A DNA stretch of 64,000 nucleotides from Sinomonas cellulolyticus. GTDB taxonomy: Bacteria > Actinomycetota > Actinomycetes > Actinomycetales > Micrococcaceae. Below are positions 32,673-41,723 of this stretch, piece by piece. The stretch's first letter is position 1. Each line of letters opens with the position of its first letter. Location of the stretch: the NCBI RefSeq assembly GCF_014656475.1, contig NZ_BNCM01000011.1, positions 1 to 64,000 on the forward strand, given 5' to 3'. The notes under the pieces were generated by a model. That model was not told where the DNA came from and did not search any database. It saw only the letters and a list, made by a program, of their open reading frames with translations. The position numbers and the translations under genes are program-made.

Positions 32673-33740
32673 TCAGAACTTCGCGTCCCGGGCGAGTCGG
32701 ACGAGCTGGTCCTTCGTCTGGTCCGCCGTCGGCCCGGTCGGGGAGATGAGCACCTGGGCAGTGAAGATCGCCATGTTCTGCCCTCGCGCGACCTCGAGGG
32801 ACAGGATCGCGACCGGCACATCCCCGGCTGGCCGCAGCGACTTGGGTCCGGCTGCCTCCGTGCCCGTCACGAGGATGGCCTTGTCACCGACGCCCTGGAT
32901 GTCCTGGCCACCCGGCGGCGGTGCCGAGGAGAGCACGGACGCGCCCCCCTGGTGGTGCTCGATGGAGAAGACGAGCGAATCCGGGCCTGGAGTGCCCAGA
33001 CTGCCGAAGGTGTAGCGGCAGCTGTCCTCGCCCGGCAGAGTCTGGGGGGTGGTGGCCGCGCCGAAGGCCTGCCGCACGGCGTCGGCCGTCGCGATGGCGC
33101 ACGCGGGGTTGTTGGTCGCTGCCACCGGCCCGACCGGCGGCGCCGTGGGCACAGTGAGCGTGCTGCCGTTGCCCCAGCCGGCGTCGACCAGCCCCTGGGC
33201 GAGGGCCTTGGCCGTGGCTGTGCCGTCCGGCCCAGCGGACCCCTCTGTCATGGGTGGCATGGCAACATAGCGGAAGTCCAGGGTCTCGCTGCCCTTGGCG
33301 GCCACGAGGATGGTGTTGGCCGAGGCTCCGCTGCCCTCTGAACGGAACCAGCCGGTCCACTGGAAGCACGCGAAATCGCCGATCCCCGTCACAGGGGAGC
33401 AGTCCGGCGTCTTCTTCACCGCGGCGATGTCTGCCGCCGAGGCGGGCGATGTGAGCGACACGGACAGGAAATTGCCCTTGGCCGTCCTGCTGAAGTACCC
33501 GCACAGATAGGCCTTGCTCCCGCCGGGCCTCGCGGGCGAGTTGGTCATCGGCACTTGGCCCGGATCGACCTTCGCGGCGATGGCCGGTGTGATGAGGTCG
33601 CAGGCCGGGTTGCCCGAACTGGACGAGGACGACGGCGAGGACGACGGCGCTGGGCCGCCGGGCGCGCATCCGCTCGCGAGGAGGACACTCGCCATCAGGA
33701 CAAGGGCGACGCGGCGTGTCCTGTCTCGTGGTGAGCGCAT
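32673..33740 (-). CDS. Secreted lipoprotein, unknown function (DUF3558-like)
   Basis: The 355-residue product has a lipoprotein signal: basic RDRTRR, hydrophobic VALVLMASVLLASG and lipobox ending at Cys25, then a Ser/Pro linker. The mature part contains two similar halves, each with a start NPAC and two further cysteines (CDLITPAIAAKVDPG and CAIATADAVRQAFGA), resembling tandem DUF3558-type domains of actinobacterial lipoproteins. It is anchored outside the membrane. GGAAGGGG precedes ATG 33740. Role unknown. Confidence 0.75.
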   Translation of the reverse strand: MRSPRDRTRRVALVLMASVLLASGCAPGGPAPSSSPSSSSSSGNPACDLITPAIAAKVDPGQVPMTNSPARPGGSKAYLCGYFSRTAKGNFLSVSLTSPASAADIAAVKKTPDCSPVTGIGDFACFQWTGWFRSEGSGASANTILVAAKGSETLDFRYVAMPPMTEGSAGPDGTATAKALAQGLVDAGWGNGSTLTVPTAPPVGPVAATNNPACAIATADAVRQAFGAATTPQTLPGEDSCRYTFGSLGTPGPDSLVFSIEHHQGGASVLSSAPPPGGQDIQGVGDKAILVTGTEAAGPKSLRPAGDVPVAILSLEVARGQNMAIFTAQVLISPTGPTADQTKDQLVRLARDAKF

Positions 33741-33895
33741 CGCCCGCCCCCCTTCCGAGGGCGCTCCCCTTTCAAGGGCTGCCCCGTCGTGGTCCGGCCG
33801 GTCCCGAGAGTCGCCCCCCATCGTTCTCCGGGCCGGCCGGTGGACCCACCCTACGGATCCGCCCGGAGCCGTCAGTAGGGTCCTTCGGCCCGTCC

Positions 33896-34561
33896 CTACA
33901 GCGCACCCGGCCTCACGAGCCCGCACTCGTAGGCGAGGACAACCGCCTGCACCCGGTCCCTCACCCCGAGCTTGGTGAGGATGCGCGTGACATGGGTCTT
34001 GACCGTGGTTTCGGAGAGGACGAGGTCCCGCGCGATCTCGGCATTGGAGCGGCCGCGGGCGAGCAGCACCAGGACCTCGCGCTCGCGTTCGGTGAGGACT
34101 GCCGCGGCGTCCGGCACGGAGCCTGGGGCGGGCCTCTGCACGAATTCCTCGACGAGCCTGCGGGTGATGGCGGGCGCGAGCATCGTGTCGCCCGCTGCGA
34201 CGGCGCGCACCGCGTGCGCGAGGTGGTCGGGCCGCACGTCCTTGAGGAGGAAGCCGCTCGCCCCGGCCCGGATGGCCTGGTAGACGTGGGCGTCGAGGTC
34301 GAACGTGGTGAGCATGAGGACCCTCGCCCGCGACCCGGCCACGAGGCGGCGCGTGGCCTCCACACCGTCCAGGATGGGCATGCGCACATCCATGAGCACC
34401 ACGTCCGGGTCCTGCTCCCGGCACACGGACAGCGCCTCCTTGCCGTCCCCGGCCTCGCCCACCACGACGATGTCCGGCTCCTCGCCCAGGATCAGCGAAA
34501 ACCCGCGGCGCACGAGCGCCTGGTCATCGACGACGACAATCCTGATCCGCCCCTCGCTCAT
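33896..34561 (-). CDS. NarL/LuxR-type response regulator
   Basis: The 221-residue regulator has a receiver domain with VVDDQ acidic pair, the phosphorylated Asp in [10 protein letters not shown] and Lys in FLLKDVRP, then a LuxR-type HTH at about 150-210 ([20 protein letters not shown], then [18 protein letters not shown]). It is co-transcribed with, and overlaps by 4 bases, the sensor kinase gene upstream. Its kinase carries an interrupted N-terminus, so the input may be altered. Confidence 0.9.
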   Translation of the reverse strand: MSEGRIRIVVVDDQALVRRGFSLILGEEPDIVVVGEAGDGKEALSVCREQDPDVVLMDVRMPILDGVEATRRLVAGSRARVLMLTTFDLDAHVYQAIRAGASGFLLKDVRPDHLAHAVRAVAAGDTMLAPAITRRLVEEFVQRPAPGSVPDAAAVLTEREREVLVLLARGRSNAEIARDLVLSETTVKTHVTRILTKLGVRDRVQAVVLAYECGLVRPGAL

Positions 34562-35514
34562 GAGCCGGCTCCGAGCGGAAGCCGAGCGGTCACGCAGAAG
34601 CCGCCGCCCGGCGTCGTGCCCGCGGAGAGGCGGCCTCCGTGCCCGGCGACGCGTTCACGCATACCGACGATCCCCTGGCCCCCGCCTGTCCCGTCCGGGC
34701 CGCGGGCCGGACCGGCGTCGCGCACCTCGGCGACCAGCGCGCCGTCGTCCGCGCGGACGCTGACAAACGCTCGGGGCGCCGACGAATGCTTGAGGACGTT
34801 CGTGAGGGCCTCCTGGATCACCCGGTACGCGGCCAGCTGGACGCTGGGAGGCGGCGCCTTGTGCGGGGCCGACATGGCGTACTCGATCTCGAGGCCGGCG
34901 TCGCGGAAATGCATCACAAGGCGCTCCACCTCGGCGAGTCCCGGCTGGGGCGCCAAGGCGCCCGACGGCGCGGGGTCGCCACCCTCGGGCCTCAGGACGC
35001 CGAGCATCCGCCTAAGCTCGGCGAGCGCGTCCCGCGCGGTCTCCTGGACAGCGCGGACGGCCTCGAGGGCATCCGGCCCCCCGCGGTGCATGGTGCGCTC
35101 GGCAGCGGCCGCCTGGACGAGCATGACCGTCACCGAATGCGCCACGACGTCATGGAGGTCCCTGGCGATGCGCAGCCGCTCCTGCGTCACGGCGCGGTCC
35201 GCGAGCTCCTCGCGGCTCCGTTCGAGCTCGGCGGTCGTGGCACGGAGGTTCAGGATGAGCTGGTGCCGGCTCCTGAGCACCCGCGCAACGCCCCACGTTC
35301 CGCCGAGGACGATCACGATCCACGCGTACTGCCGCACATCCGGCGCGCTGAGCACAACGAGAGGAAGGAGGACGACGCCGAAGCCCGCGAGCGCCGGGCG
35401 CAGCCCGAGCGCGTAGCCCGCAGTGTAGACGACGATGAGGCACGCGATGACCTCTGCCAGGAAGTTGCCGTGCCTGAGCCCGGAGGCCGCCGACCCGAGG
35501 ACCGTCACCGCCAC
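34558..35514 (-). CDS. Sensor histidine kinase (DesK/HisKA_3 type), main part
   Basis: The 318-residue frame starts at GTG 35514. It has membrane helices at about 18-80, the dimer/phosphoacceptor motif [20 protein letters not shown] near residue 145 and a HATPase_c domain ([20 protein letters not shown], then [12 protein letters not shown] and [12 protein letters not shown]). The same frame continues upstream of the start, through a TAG stop, into a further pair of membrane helices (35527-35700). The full kinase probably once began at ATG 35700. The present protein may still be made from the internal GTG with fewer membrane segments. Confidence 0.82.
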   Translation of the reverse strand: MAVTVLGSAASGLRHGNFLAEVIACLIVVYTAGYALGLRPALAGFGVVLLPLVVLSAPDVRQYAWIVIVLGGTWGVARVLRSRHQLILNLRATTAELERSREELADRAVTQERLRIARDLHDVVAHSVTVMLVQAAAAERTMHRGGPDALEAVRAVQETARDALAELRRMLGVLRPEGGDPAPSGALAPQPGLAEVERLVMHFRDAGLEIEYAMSAPHKAPPPSVQLAAYRVIQEALTNVLKHSSAPRAFVSVRADDGALVAEVRDAGPARGPDGTGGGQGIVGMRERVAGHGGRLSAGTTPGGGFCVTARLPLGAGS

Positions 35515-35526
35515 GACCGCCGAGGC

Positions 35527-35700
35527 CTACAGCGGCCTGCGCAGGAGCAGCATCGAGGCGGCGAAGGCGGCCGCCACCGCGGCTGTGCCCCACAGCGCGG
35601 GCCCCGAGTCCTCAGCGGAGGCCTGCCCGAGCCCGATGACGACGAGCGCGGCGGCGAGCATCCACCCGAGCCGTCGAGGATCCCGCGCGATTGGGGCCAT
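35527..35700 (-). pseudogene. N-terminal piece of the histidine kinase, cut by in-frame TAG
   Basis: From ATG 35700 the frame encodes MAPIARDPRRLGWMLAAALV and two membrane helices, ending at TAG (35527-35529) after MLLLRRPL. Reading past that stop, the frame is the same as that of the kinase: the next codons give ASAVVAV and enter the kinase frame without shift. A single base change from a sense codon (for example CAG) explains it. Confidence 0.75.
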
Positions 35701-35896
35701 GGCCCAAGGATAGGAGCAGCGCCCCCGGCGGGGATCCCCCCAGAGATGGTCTGCCCGTCCTCCTTCCGATGTATCCCGGCCGGCGGAGGTGGTCATCCGG
35801 CAGGGCCCGGATCGTCGGAAACGACGACGCGGCGGCCCATCGTCGGCTCCTACGGTTGCAGCGTCCAGTCGGATTCGATCCCCGAGGAGAAGTGCC

Positions 35897-36613
35897 ATGT
35901 CAACCTCAGCCCATACCCTCACGTGGTTCCGCACCCCGCTCGCCCGAGACGCCCGAGGTGCAGGCCGTCCCAACAGCCGGGCGTTCAGGGTCCGGCGGAT
36001 CGTCGGAGCAGCCTGCCTTCCGCTGCTGTTCGCAGTGATGATCGTCGGGAGCCTGATGGTTCCGCTCCAGGACTCGGCCACCTCGGCGCAGACCCTGGCG
36101 TTCGCCGAGGCCCAGCCCGGGGCCCTCGCTGCTCTGGCGTGGATGGAGCTTCTGGGCGCCGTCGTCTGCATCGCCGGGCTCCTCACGCTCGTGGGGGCCA
36201 TCCGGGCACGGGGAGCCTGGCTGTCGAGCCTCCTCGGGTTCTTGGCGGTCCCCTTCGGTGTGGGCATGGCCGCCATCTCCCTCAGCCACTTCACTGCTCT
36301 GGGCCTCGCCGGATCGGGGCTCCCGACGGACCGCGCCATCGCGGCCTTCGACGCGTTCCACGCCGCCGGCGGCCCTCTGCCGATCCTGTTCATGCTCGGC
36401 CCTGTCATCTACCTTCTCGTCCCGCTGGCCGCATGGCGGGCGGGACTCCTGCCGGCCGCGGCGATCGCGCTCGGGGTCGCCTTCGCCGCGCTCGCCGCGT
36501 CCCCGGGGCCCGAGTGGCTGGCCGTGGCCGCCTACGCGGTGGGCCTGGTCCTGACCGGATGGACGGCATGGGCGCTCACGGCAGCTCTTCCCAACGCCGT
36601 CGAATCGGCGTAG
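35897..36613 (+). CDS. Six-helix membrane protein, unknown
   Basis: The 238-residue protein has about six helices (for example AACLPLLFAVMIVGSLMVPL, LAWMELLGAVVCIAGLLTLV, PILFMLGPVIYLLVPLAAW) and a basic N-terminus. It is divergent from the kinase/regulator pair and is a likely target of it. I do not recognise a family. The start chosen is ATG 35897 after GAGGAGAAG. Confidence 0.6.
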   Translation: MSTSAHTLTWFRTPLARDARGAGRPNSRAFRVRRIVGAACLPLLFAVMIVGSLMVPLQDSATSAQTLAFAEAQPGALAALAWMELLGAVVCIAGLLTLVGAIRARGAWLSSLLGFLAVPFGVGMAAISLSHFTALGLAGSGLPTDRAIAAFDAFHAAGGPLPILFMLGPVIYLLVPLAAWRAGLLPAAAIALGVAFAALAASPGPEWLAVAAYAVGLVLTGWTAWALTAALPNAVESA

Positions 36614-36664
36614 ACACGATGGGTCAGCCCGTCGGAGCCACGCCCTGCCCACAAGGAGTCCATG

Positions 36665-37666
36665 ATGCGCTACCGCAAGCTCGGAAGTTCCGACCTCGAG
36701 GTCTCGGAGATCTCCCTCGGCTCGTGGCTCACGTTCTCGGGCGGGATCGAGGCGGAGCAGACGCGTGCCTGCACCGAGGCGGCCTTCGACGCCGGCATCA
36801 CGTTCTTCGATACGGCGAACGTCTACGGCCGCGGCGCCTCGGAGACGGCGTGGGGAGAGATCCTCTCGGAGCATCCGCGCGACTCCTACGTCCTCGCGAC
36901 CAAGGTAAACGGGCAGATGTCCGATGACCCCGCCGACGCCGGCCTCTCCCCCGCACAGATCGCCAAGCAGATCGACGCTTCGCTGGCGCGCCTCAGGACG
37001 GACTATGTGGACCTCTACCAGGCGCACCGGTTCGATGTGAACGTGCCGATCGAGGACACGATCGAGGCCTTCCAGAAGGTCGTCGAGCAGGGCAAGGCCC
37101 GGTACCTCGGCTTCAGCGAGTGGACTCCGGAGCAGATCCAGGCGGCCATCGACATCGCCGGCCCGGACCTCTTCGTCTCGTCCCAGCCGCAGTACTCCAT
37201 GCTGTGGCAGGCGCCCGAGGAGGAGGTCTTCCCGCTCTGCGCCGCGAACGGGATCTCGCAGATCGTGTGGTCCCCGCTCGCGCAGGGCGTCCTCACCGGG
37301 AAGTACAGGCCGGGCGAGCCGGTCCCGGAGGGCACCCGCTTCGCGAGCGACACCATGGGGGTCTCGAAGAACCTGGTGATGAGCGATCCGATCCTCGAGG
37401 CGGTGCAGCGGCTGGTCCCGATTGCCGACGGCGCGGGGCTGACCCTGCCGGTCATGGCACTTGCGTGGGTCTTGCGCCGCAGCGAGCTCGCCTCCGCGAT
37501 CACCGGTGCGACGCGTCCGGACCAGGTGCACGCCAACGCCGCAGCCTCCGGTGTCGAGCTCTCCGGGGACGTGCTCACGGCCATCGACGAGGCACTCGGA
37601 GACGTCCCGGTCAAGGGGACCACTCTCGCCCCCTACGCGAAGCCCGGGGTCAAGCACCGCAGCTGA
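36665..37666 (+). CDS. Aldo/keto reductase (Kv-beta/AKR6-like)
   Basis: The 333-residue (beta/alpha)8 NADPH enzyme opens MRYRKLGSSDLEVSEISLGS. The catalytic tetrad is visible as FFDTANVYG (Asp, Tyr), VLATKVNG (Lys) and YQAHRFD (His). SPLAQGVLTGKYRPG marks the AKR6/7-type subgroup. Two ATGs at 36662 and 36665 are possible; the second has better spacing from AAGGAG. Substrate unknown; it could reduce aldehydes produced nearby. Confidence 0.85.
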   Translation: MRYRKLGSSDLEVSEISLGSWLTFSGGIEAEQTRACTEAAFDAGITFFDTANVYGRGASETAWGEILSEHPRDSYVLATKVNGQMSDDPADAGLSPAQIAKQIDASLARLRTDYVDLYQAHRFDVNVPIEDTIEAFQKVVEQGKARYLGFSEWTPEQIQAAIDIAGPDLFVSSQPQYSMLWQAPEEEVFPLCAANGISQIVWSPLAQGVLTGKYRPGEPVPEGTRFASDTMGVSKNLVMSDPILEAVQRLVPIADGAGLTLPVMALAWVLRRSELASAITGATRPDQVHANAAASGVELSGDVLTAIDEALGDVPVKGTTLAPYAKPGVKHRS

Positions 37667-37831
37667 CCGACGCGCGCTCCCGTCGCCCGCCGGGGGTGCG
37701 GGAGCGCGACCCACCTCTCCCCCAGACCGACCACGCGGCACCGCGCAGGGCGCGACCGCGCGCCGTCGTGCGCCTGAACGGCAGCCTTGTGGCACGGCCC
37801 ACTCGTCGCGTACCATCGATGTGAGCGATAT

Positions 37832-37848
37832 TAGAACACTCAGTTCTA
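37832..37848. promoter_or_regulatory. Operator candidate of the aromatic monooxygenase
   Basis: TAGAACACTCAGTTCTA is a perfect 6+5+6 inverted repeat in an AT-rich island, flanked by imperfect continuation (ATAT on the left, TTAT on the right). It lies 60-76 bases before the monooxygenase start. MarR- or IclR-type repressors bind such sites, but no regulator gene is adjacent. Confidence 0.6.
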
Positions 37849-37907
37849 TTATCGAACACATCACCGCTGGCGAGCGGTCGCCGCCCACACAGAGAAGTGA
37901 GGAAACC

Positions 37908-39806
37908 GTGCAGTTCCACCATCACGGCTACGTGTCCACGAACCCCAAGGTTCAGCCCGCCGCCGGCGTCGGCATCAACCGCCCCGAAGACCTCCCCGAG
38001 CAGGTGGACGTCCTCATCGTCGGCACGGGGCCCGCGGGCATGATCACCGCGGCCCAGCTCTCCCAGTTCCCGGACGTGACCACGCGCATCGTCGAGCGCC
38101 GCGGCGGCCGCCTCGAGATCGGGCAGGCCGACGGCATCCAGGCGCGCAGCGTCGAGACGTTCCAGGCGTTCGGCTTCGCCCCCGAGATCATCGCCGAGGC
38201 GTACCACATCACCGAGATGAACTTCTGGTCCCCGGACCCCGAGAACCCGCAGAACATCATCCGCACCTCCCGCGCGGTGGACGACGAGATGGGCATCAGC
38301 GAGTTCCCGCACCTGATCGTGAACCAGGCCCGCGTCCTCGACTACTTCGCCGAGGTCATGAAGAACTCGCCCACCCGCATGGAGCCCGACTACGGCTGGG
38401 AGTTCGTGAGCCTCGAGATCGGCGAGGGCGAGTACCCCGTCACGGTCAAGCTCGCCGGCACCTCCCACCACGAGGGCCAGGAGCGCACCGTCAAGGCCAA
38501 GTACGTGGTGGGCTCCGACGGCGCCCGCTCCAGGGTCCGCGACGCGATCGGCTGCGAGATGAGCGGCGACCGCGCCAACCACGCATGGGGCGTCATGGAC
38601 GTCCTCGCGAACACGGACTTCCCGGACATCCGCACCAAGTGCGCCATCCAGTCCCACGACGGCGGCAGCATCCTCCACATCCCCCGCGAGGGCGGCTACC
38701 TCTTCCGCATGTACGTGGACCTCGGCGTGGTGCCGGACGACGACAACGGCAAGATCCGCCAGACCCCACTCGAGACCATCATCGAGAAGGCGAACAAGAT
38801 CCTCCACCCGTACTCGGTGGACGTGAAGAGCGTCGCGTGGAACAGCGTGTACGAGGTGGGCCACCGTGTGACCCACCGCTTCGACGATGTCCCCACGGCA
38901 CAGGCCGGCACCCGCATGCCGCGCGTCTTCATCACCGGCGACGCGTGCCACACCCACTCTGCCAAGGCCGGCCAGGGCATGAACGTCTCCATGCAGGACG
39001 GCTTCAACATCGGCTGGAAGCTGGGCCATGTGCTCGAGGGGCGCAGCCCGGAGAGCCTCCTGTCCACCTACACCGCAGAGCGCCAGGTGATCGCGCAGAA
39101 CCTCATCGACTTCGACCGCACGTGGTCCTCGATGATGGCCAAGAACCCGGAGGACTTCGAGAGCCCCTCGGAGCTCGCCGACTTCTACGTGCGCACCGCC
39201 GAATTCCCGGCCGGATTCATGACCGAGTACAAGCCCTCGATGATCGTCTCCGAGGCCTCCCACCAGGACCTCGCGACGGGCTTCCCGCTCGGCAAGCGCT
39301 TCAAGTCCGCCAAGGCCGTGCGCATCTCGGACACGAACCCGCTCCACATCGGCCACCTCGCGCAGGCCGACGGCCGCTGGCGCATCTACGCATTCTCCGA
39401 CGCCGCCAAGGCCGGCACGGAGGGCTCGACCATGGAGAAGTTCGCGGACTGGCTCGCCAACGATCCGGCGTCGCCGGTCGTCGCCACGCCCGAGGGCCTG
39501 GACCGCAACGCATGGTTCGACGTCAAGGCGGTCTACCAGCAGGACCACCACACGTTCGACCTCAACGACGTCCCCGCGGTGTTCAAGCCTCAGGTGGGGC
39601 CGTTCCAGCTCAATGACCTCGAGAACGTCTTCGGCGCCTCCGCGACCGACGACATCTTCGCCGAGCGCGGCCTGAGCCGCGACGGCGTGGTGGTAGTGGT
39701 CCGCCCGGACCAGTACGTCGCCGGGACCTTCCCGCTCGCCGCCACCGACGAGCTCGGCGCCTTCTTCACCGGCGTCATGAAGGGCCGCGCGGCAGCCCAG
39801 GTCTGA
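37908..39806 (+). CDS. FAD-dependent aromatic monooxygenase, 3-hydroxybenzoate 4-hydroxylase-like
   Basis: The 632-residue flavoprotein belongs to the phenol hydroxylase family. It has the dinucleotide motif VLIVGTGPAGMITAAQL near residue 36, GSDGARSRVRDAIG, the FAD ribityl motif GDACHTHSAKAGQGMNVSMQ and a C-terminal thioredoxin-like domain from about residue 465. The N-terminus MQFHHHGYVS and the overall length match 3-hydroxybenzoate 4-monooxygenase (MobA) of Comamonas. The product would be protocatechuate. Phenol 2-monooxygenase activity is a real alternative. The start is GTG 37908 after GAGGAAA. It stands alone behind a palindromic operator. Confidence 0.8.
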   Translation: MQFHHHGYVSTNPKVQPAAGVGINRPEDLPEQVDVLIVGTGPAGMITAAQLSQFPDVTTRIVERRGGRLEIGQADGIQARSVETFQAFGFAPEIIAEAYHITEMNFWSPDPENPQNIIRTSRAVDDEMGISEFPHLIVNQARVLDYFAEVMKNSPTRMEPDYGWEFVSLEIGEGEYPVTVKLAGTSHHEGQERTVKAKYVVGSDGARSRVRDAIGCEMSGDRANHAWGVMDVLANTDFPDIRTKCAIQSHDGGSILHIPREGGYLFRMYVDLGVVPDDDNGKIRQTPLETIIEKANKILHPYSVDVKSVAWNSVYEVGHRVTHRFDDVPTAQAGTRMPRVFITGDACHTHSAKAGQGMNVSMQDGFNIGWKLGHVLEGRSPESLLSTYTAERQVIAQNLIDFDRTWSSMMAKNPEDFESPSELADFYVRTAEFPAGFMTEYKPSMIVSEASHQDLATGFPLGKRFKSAKAVRISDTNPLHIGHLAQADGRWRIYAFSDAAKAGTEGSTMEKFADWLANDPASPVVATPEGLDRNAWFDVKAVYQQDHHTFDLNDVPAVFKPQVGPFQLNDLENVFGASATDDIFAERGLSRDGVVVVVRPDQYVAGTFPLAATDELGAFFTGVMKGRAAAQV

Positions 39807-39855
39807 TCCGCTCCGGGCTGGCCTGATCAGGCCTCGGCCGGCCCGCAGTGAGCGC

Positions 39856-39905
39856 ACGACGGCGCGTGGCCGCCTTCCGTACGGGAGGTGGCCACGCGCC
39901 GTCGT
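39856..39905. terminator. Terminator hairpin after the monooxygenase
   Basis: Arms of 16 bases (ACGACGGCGCGTGGCC with its exact complement at 39890-39905) are joined by an 18-base loop that itself pairs. It begins about 50 bases after the stop. The ACGACGGCG core is shared with the hairpin at 15976. Confidence 0.8.
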
Positions 39906-39963
39906 ACTTCTGCTGGGATTCAATTGCCATTTCCTCAGGGGACCTTGTTCTGATGCCGCGAAT

Positions 39964-39989
39964 GTTTGTCACACATCCAAAGTGGGAAA
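39964..39989 (+). promoter_or_regulatory. Candidate SigB/F-type promoter
   Basis: GTTT at 39964 and GGGAAA at 39984 are separated by 16 bases, the same spacing as at 15045 and 56909. It ends 51 bases before the channel-like gene at 40041 and would drive the stress-type genes to 41679. Confidence 0.45.
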
Positions 39990-40040
39990 TTGCGCACCAT
40001 CAGAAGCAGCACGTGAAACATCAGAACGGAAGGCCTGACC

Positions 40041-40793
40041 ATGGACTCAATCACCGCTGGGCTCGCCGAAGTGGCGCGGTTCGTCCCGCAGTTCCTGTTG
40101 TTCCTTGTCATCCTCATCGTGGGACTGCTGGTGGCCAGGGTTATCGCGAAGGCCCTTTCACGCCTCCTGGCCAAGATCGGATTCGACCGCTGGGTTGAGC
40201 GCGGCGGTGTGAAGCGCGCCCTCGCTGGGTCCAATCTCGACGCGAGCGAGATCGTCTCGAAGATCATCTACTACACCCTCGTCCTCTTCGTGCTCCAATT
40301 TGCATTCGGGGTCTTCGGCCCGAATCCCGTCAGCACGTTGCTCGCAGCGATCATCGGATTCCTGCCGAAGATCATTGTGGCGATCATCATCGTGATCGTC
40401 AGCGCCGCCATCGCCGCGGCGGTCAAGACCCTCATCCAGGGTTCGCTCGGCGGCCTCTCCTACGGCCGGACCCTCGCCAACATCGCCAGCATCTTCATCA
40501 TCGGCATCGGCATCATCGCGGCCCTGAACCAGGTGGACATCGCGGTGACCGTCACGACCCCGATCCTCATCGCGGTGCTCGCAGCCATCGTCGGCGTCGT
40601 CATCGTGGGCGTGGGCGGCGGCCTCATCAAGCCGATGTCGCAGCGCTGGGAGCGCTACCTCTCCCGCGCCGAGGAGGAGGCACCCCGGGTCAAGGCGCAT
40701 GCCGATTCCGCCCCGCCGGCCAGCGAGCAGATCAAGGACGCCGCCCGGCAGCACATGCCGGAGCCGCAGGACGGCGGCGCCCACCGGTACTGA
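40041..40793 (+). CDS. Mechanosensitive channel-like membrane protein (TM_helix repeats)
   Basis: The 250-residue protein has five membrane helices with the repeated pattern of the conserved TM-helix (CmpX/MscS-related) family: FVPQFLLFLVILIVGLLVAR, then IGFDRWVERGG, then FLPKIIVAIIIVIVSAAIAA and a Gly-rich last helix (VVIVGVGGGLIKP). The C-terminal 50 residues are soluble. It lacks the full MscS beta domain. Likely role: osmotic or envelope stress. Confidence 0.75.
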   Translation: MDSITAGLAEVARFVPQFLLFLVILIVGLLVARVIAKALSRLLAKIGFDRWVERGGVKRALAGSNLDASEIVSKIIYYTLVLFVLQFAFGVFGPNPVSTLLAAIIGFLPKIIVAIIIVIVSAAIAAAVKTLIQGSLGGLSYGRTLANIASIFIIGIGIIAALNQVDIAVTVTTPILIAVLAAIVGVVIVGVGGGLIKPMSQRWERYLSRAEEEAPRVKAHADSAPPASEQIKDAARQHMPEPQDGGAHRY

Positions 40794-40859
40794 CCCTGCG
40801 CCACCCCTGACGGACTGGGACAGCACTGACGCACACTGGTAGGACGAGGAGGAATCGCG

Positions 40860-41381
40860 ATGTTCACCACTGCAGACCTCGAGGACCTCAGGCAGGCGCA
40901 CGGCGACGTGGTCTCCAAGGACGGGGAGAAGATCGGGCCCATCGGCGCCTTCTACCTCGACGACGACACCGACGACCCCACATGGGTGACCGTCAAGACC
41001 GGGCTCTTCGGGACCAAGGAATCCTTCGTTCCCCTTGAAGGCGCCAGAATCGCCGAGGAGAACCTCGTGGTCGCCTACGCGAAGGACCAGGTCAAGGACG
41101 CGCCACGGGTCGATGCCGACGAGCGGCTCGAGCCCGGGGAAGAGGACCGGCTCTACAAGCATTACGGCCGCTCCGCTCCGCACCGGTTCTCCGATACCGA
41201 GCGGGCCAAGAACGAGGTGGCCCTCCAGGAGGGCCCGGTCGGGCAGCGCCAGCACGAGAGCCGGCTGCGGCGGCGCCCGCTGGGCGTCACCATGAACCAG
41301 CCCGTCCCCGTGCAGGAAGCCCCCGTGGACAGCAGCCCGGTCGAGACGGAGAGGGGCCCCGATGACAGCGGACTCCGCTGA
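40860..41381 (+). CDS. PRC-barrel domain protein
   Basis: The 173-residue protein has an N-terminal PRC-barrel at about 10-85 (GDVVSKDGEKIGPIGAFYLD, then WVTVKTGLFGTKESFVPLEG, then VAYAKDQVKDAP) and a charged C-terminal half. Such proteins are stress-induced in actinobacteria and may bind RNA or partner proteins. GAGGAGGAA precedes ATG 40860. The end overlaps the following LapA-domain gene by 20 bases. Confidence 0.85.
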   Translation: MFTTADLEDLRQAHGDVVSKDGEKIGPIGAFYLDDDTDDPTWVTVKTGLFGTKESFVPLEGARIAEENLVVAYAKDQVKDAPRVDADERLEPGEEDRLYKHYGRSAPHRFSDTERAKNEVALQEGPVGQRQHESRLRRRPLGVTMNQPVPVQEAPVDSSPVETERGPDDSGLR

Positions 41382-41679
41382 CGGCCGGCGCGAGGCCCGG
41401 GACCCTGCCGGGTCCCGGGTCTCTCGGGCGGGTGCCACGTGGACCGCTGTCGTCGCGGGCCTCGTGGTGTTCATCCTGCTAGTGATCTTCTTCATCCAGA
41501 ACCAGGACGTGGTCCAGGTCCACTATCTGGGCCTCGTCGGTCCGGTGCCGCTCGGTATCGCCCTCTTCATCGCGGCCGTGGCCGGCGGCGTGCTCGTGGC
41601 GATCGCTGGCGGCGTGCGGATCCTCCAGCTCCGCCGCGCCGCGGGGCGCCGCTCGCACCGCACCCACCCTCCGCGCTGA
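41362..41679 (+). CDS. LapA-domain small membrane protein
   Basis: The 105-residue protein has two helices, WTAVVAGLVVFILLVIFFIQ and LGIALFIAAVAGGVLVAIAG, joined by NQDVVQVHYLGLVGPVPLG, the pattern of LapA (DUF1049) proteins. The N-terminal tail and C-terminus are basic. It starts inside the preceding PRC-barrel gene and is co-expressed. Confidence 0.8.
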   Translation: MTADSADGRREARDPAGSRVSRAGATWTAVVAGLVVFILLVIFFIQNQDVVQVHYLGLVGPVPLGIALFIAAVAGGVLVAIAGGVRILQLRRAAGRRSHRTHPPR

Positions 41680-41723
41680 CCGCGTCGGCCGTATGCGCGT
41701 TGTCACGGCCATCACGGTTCCCG

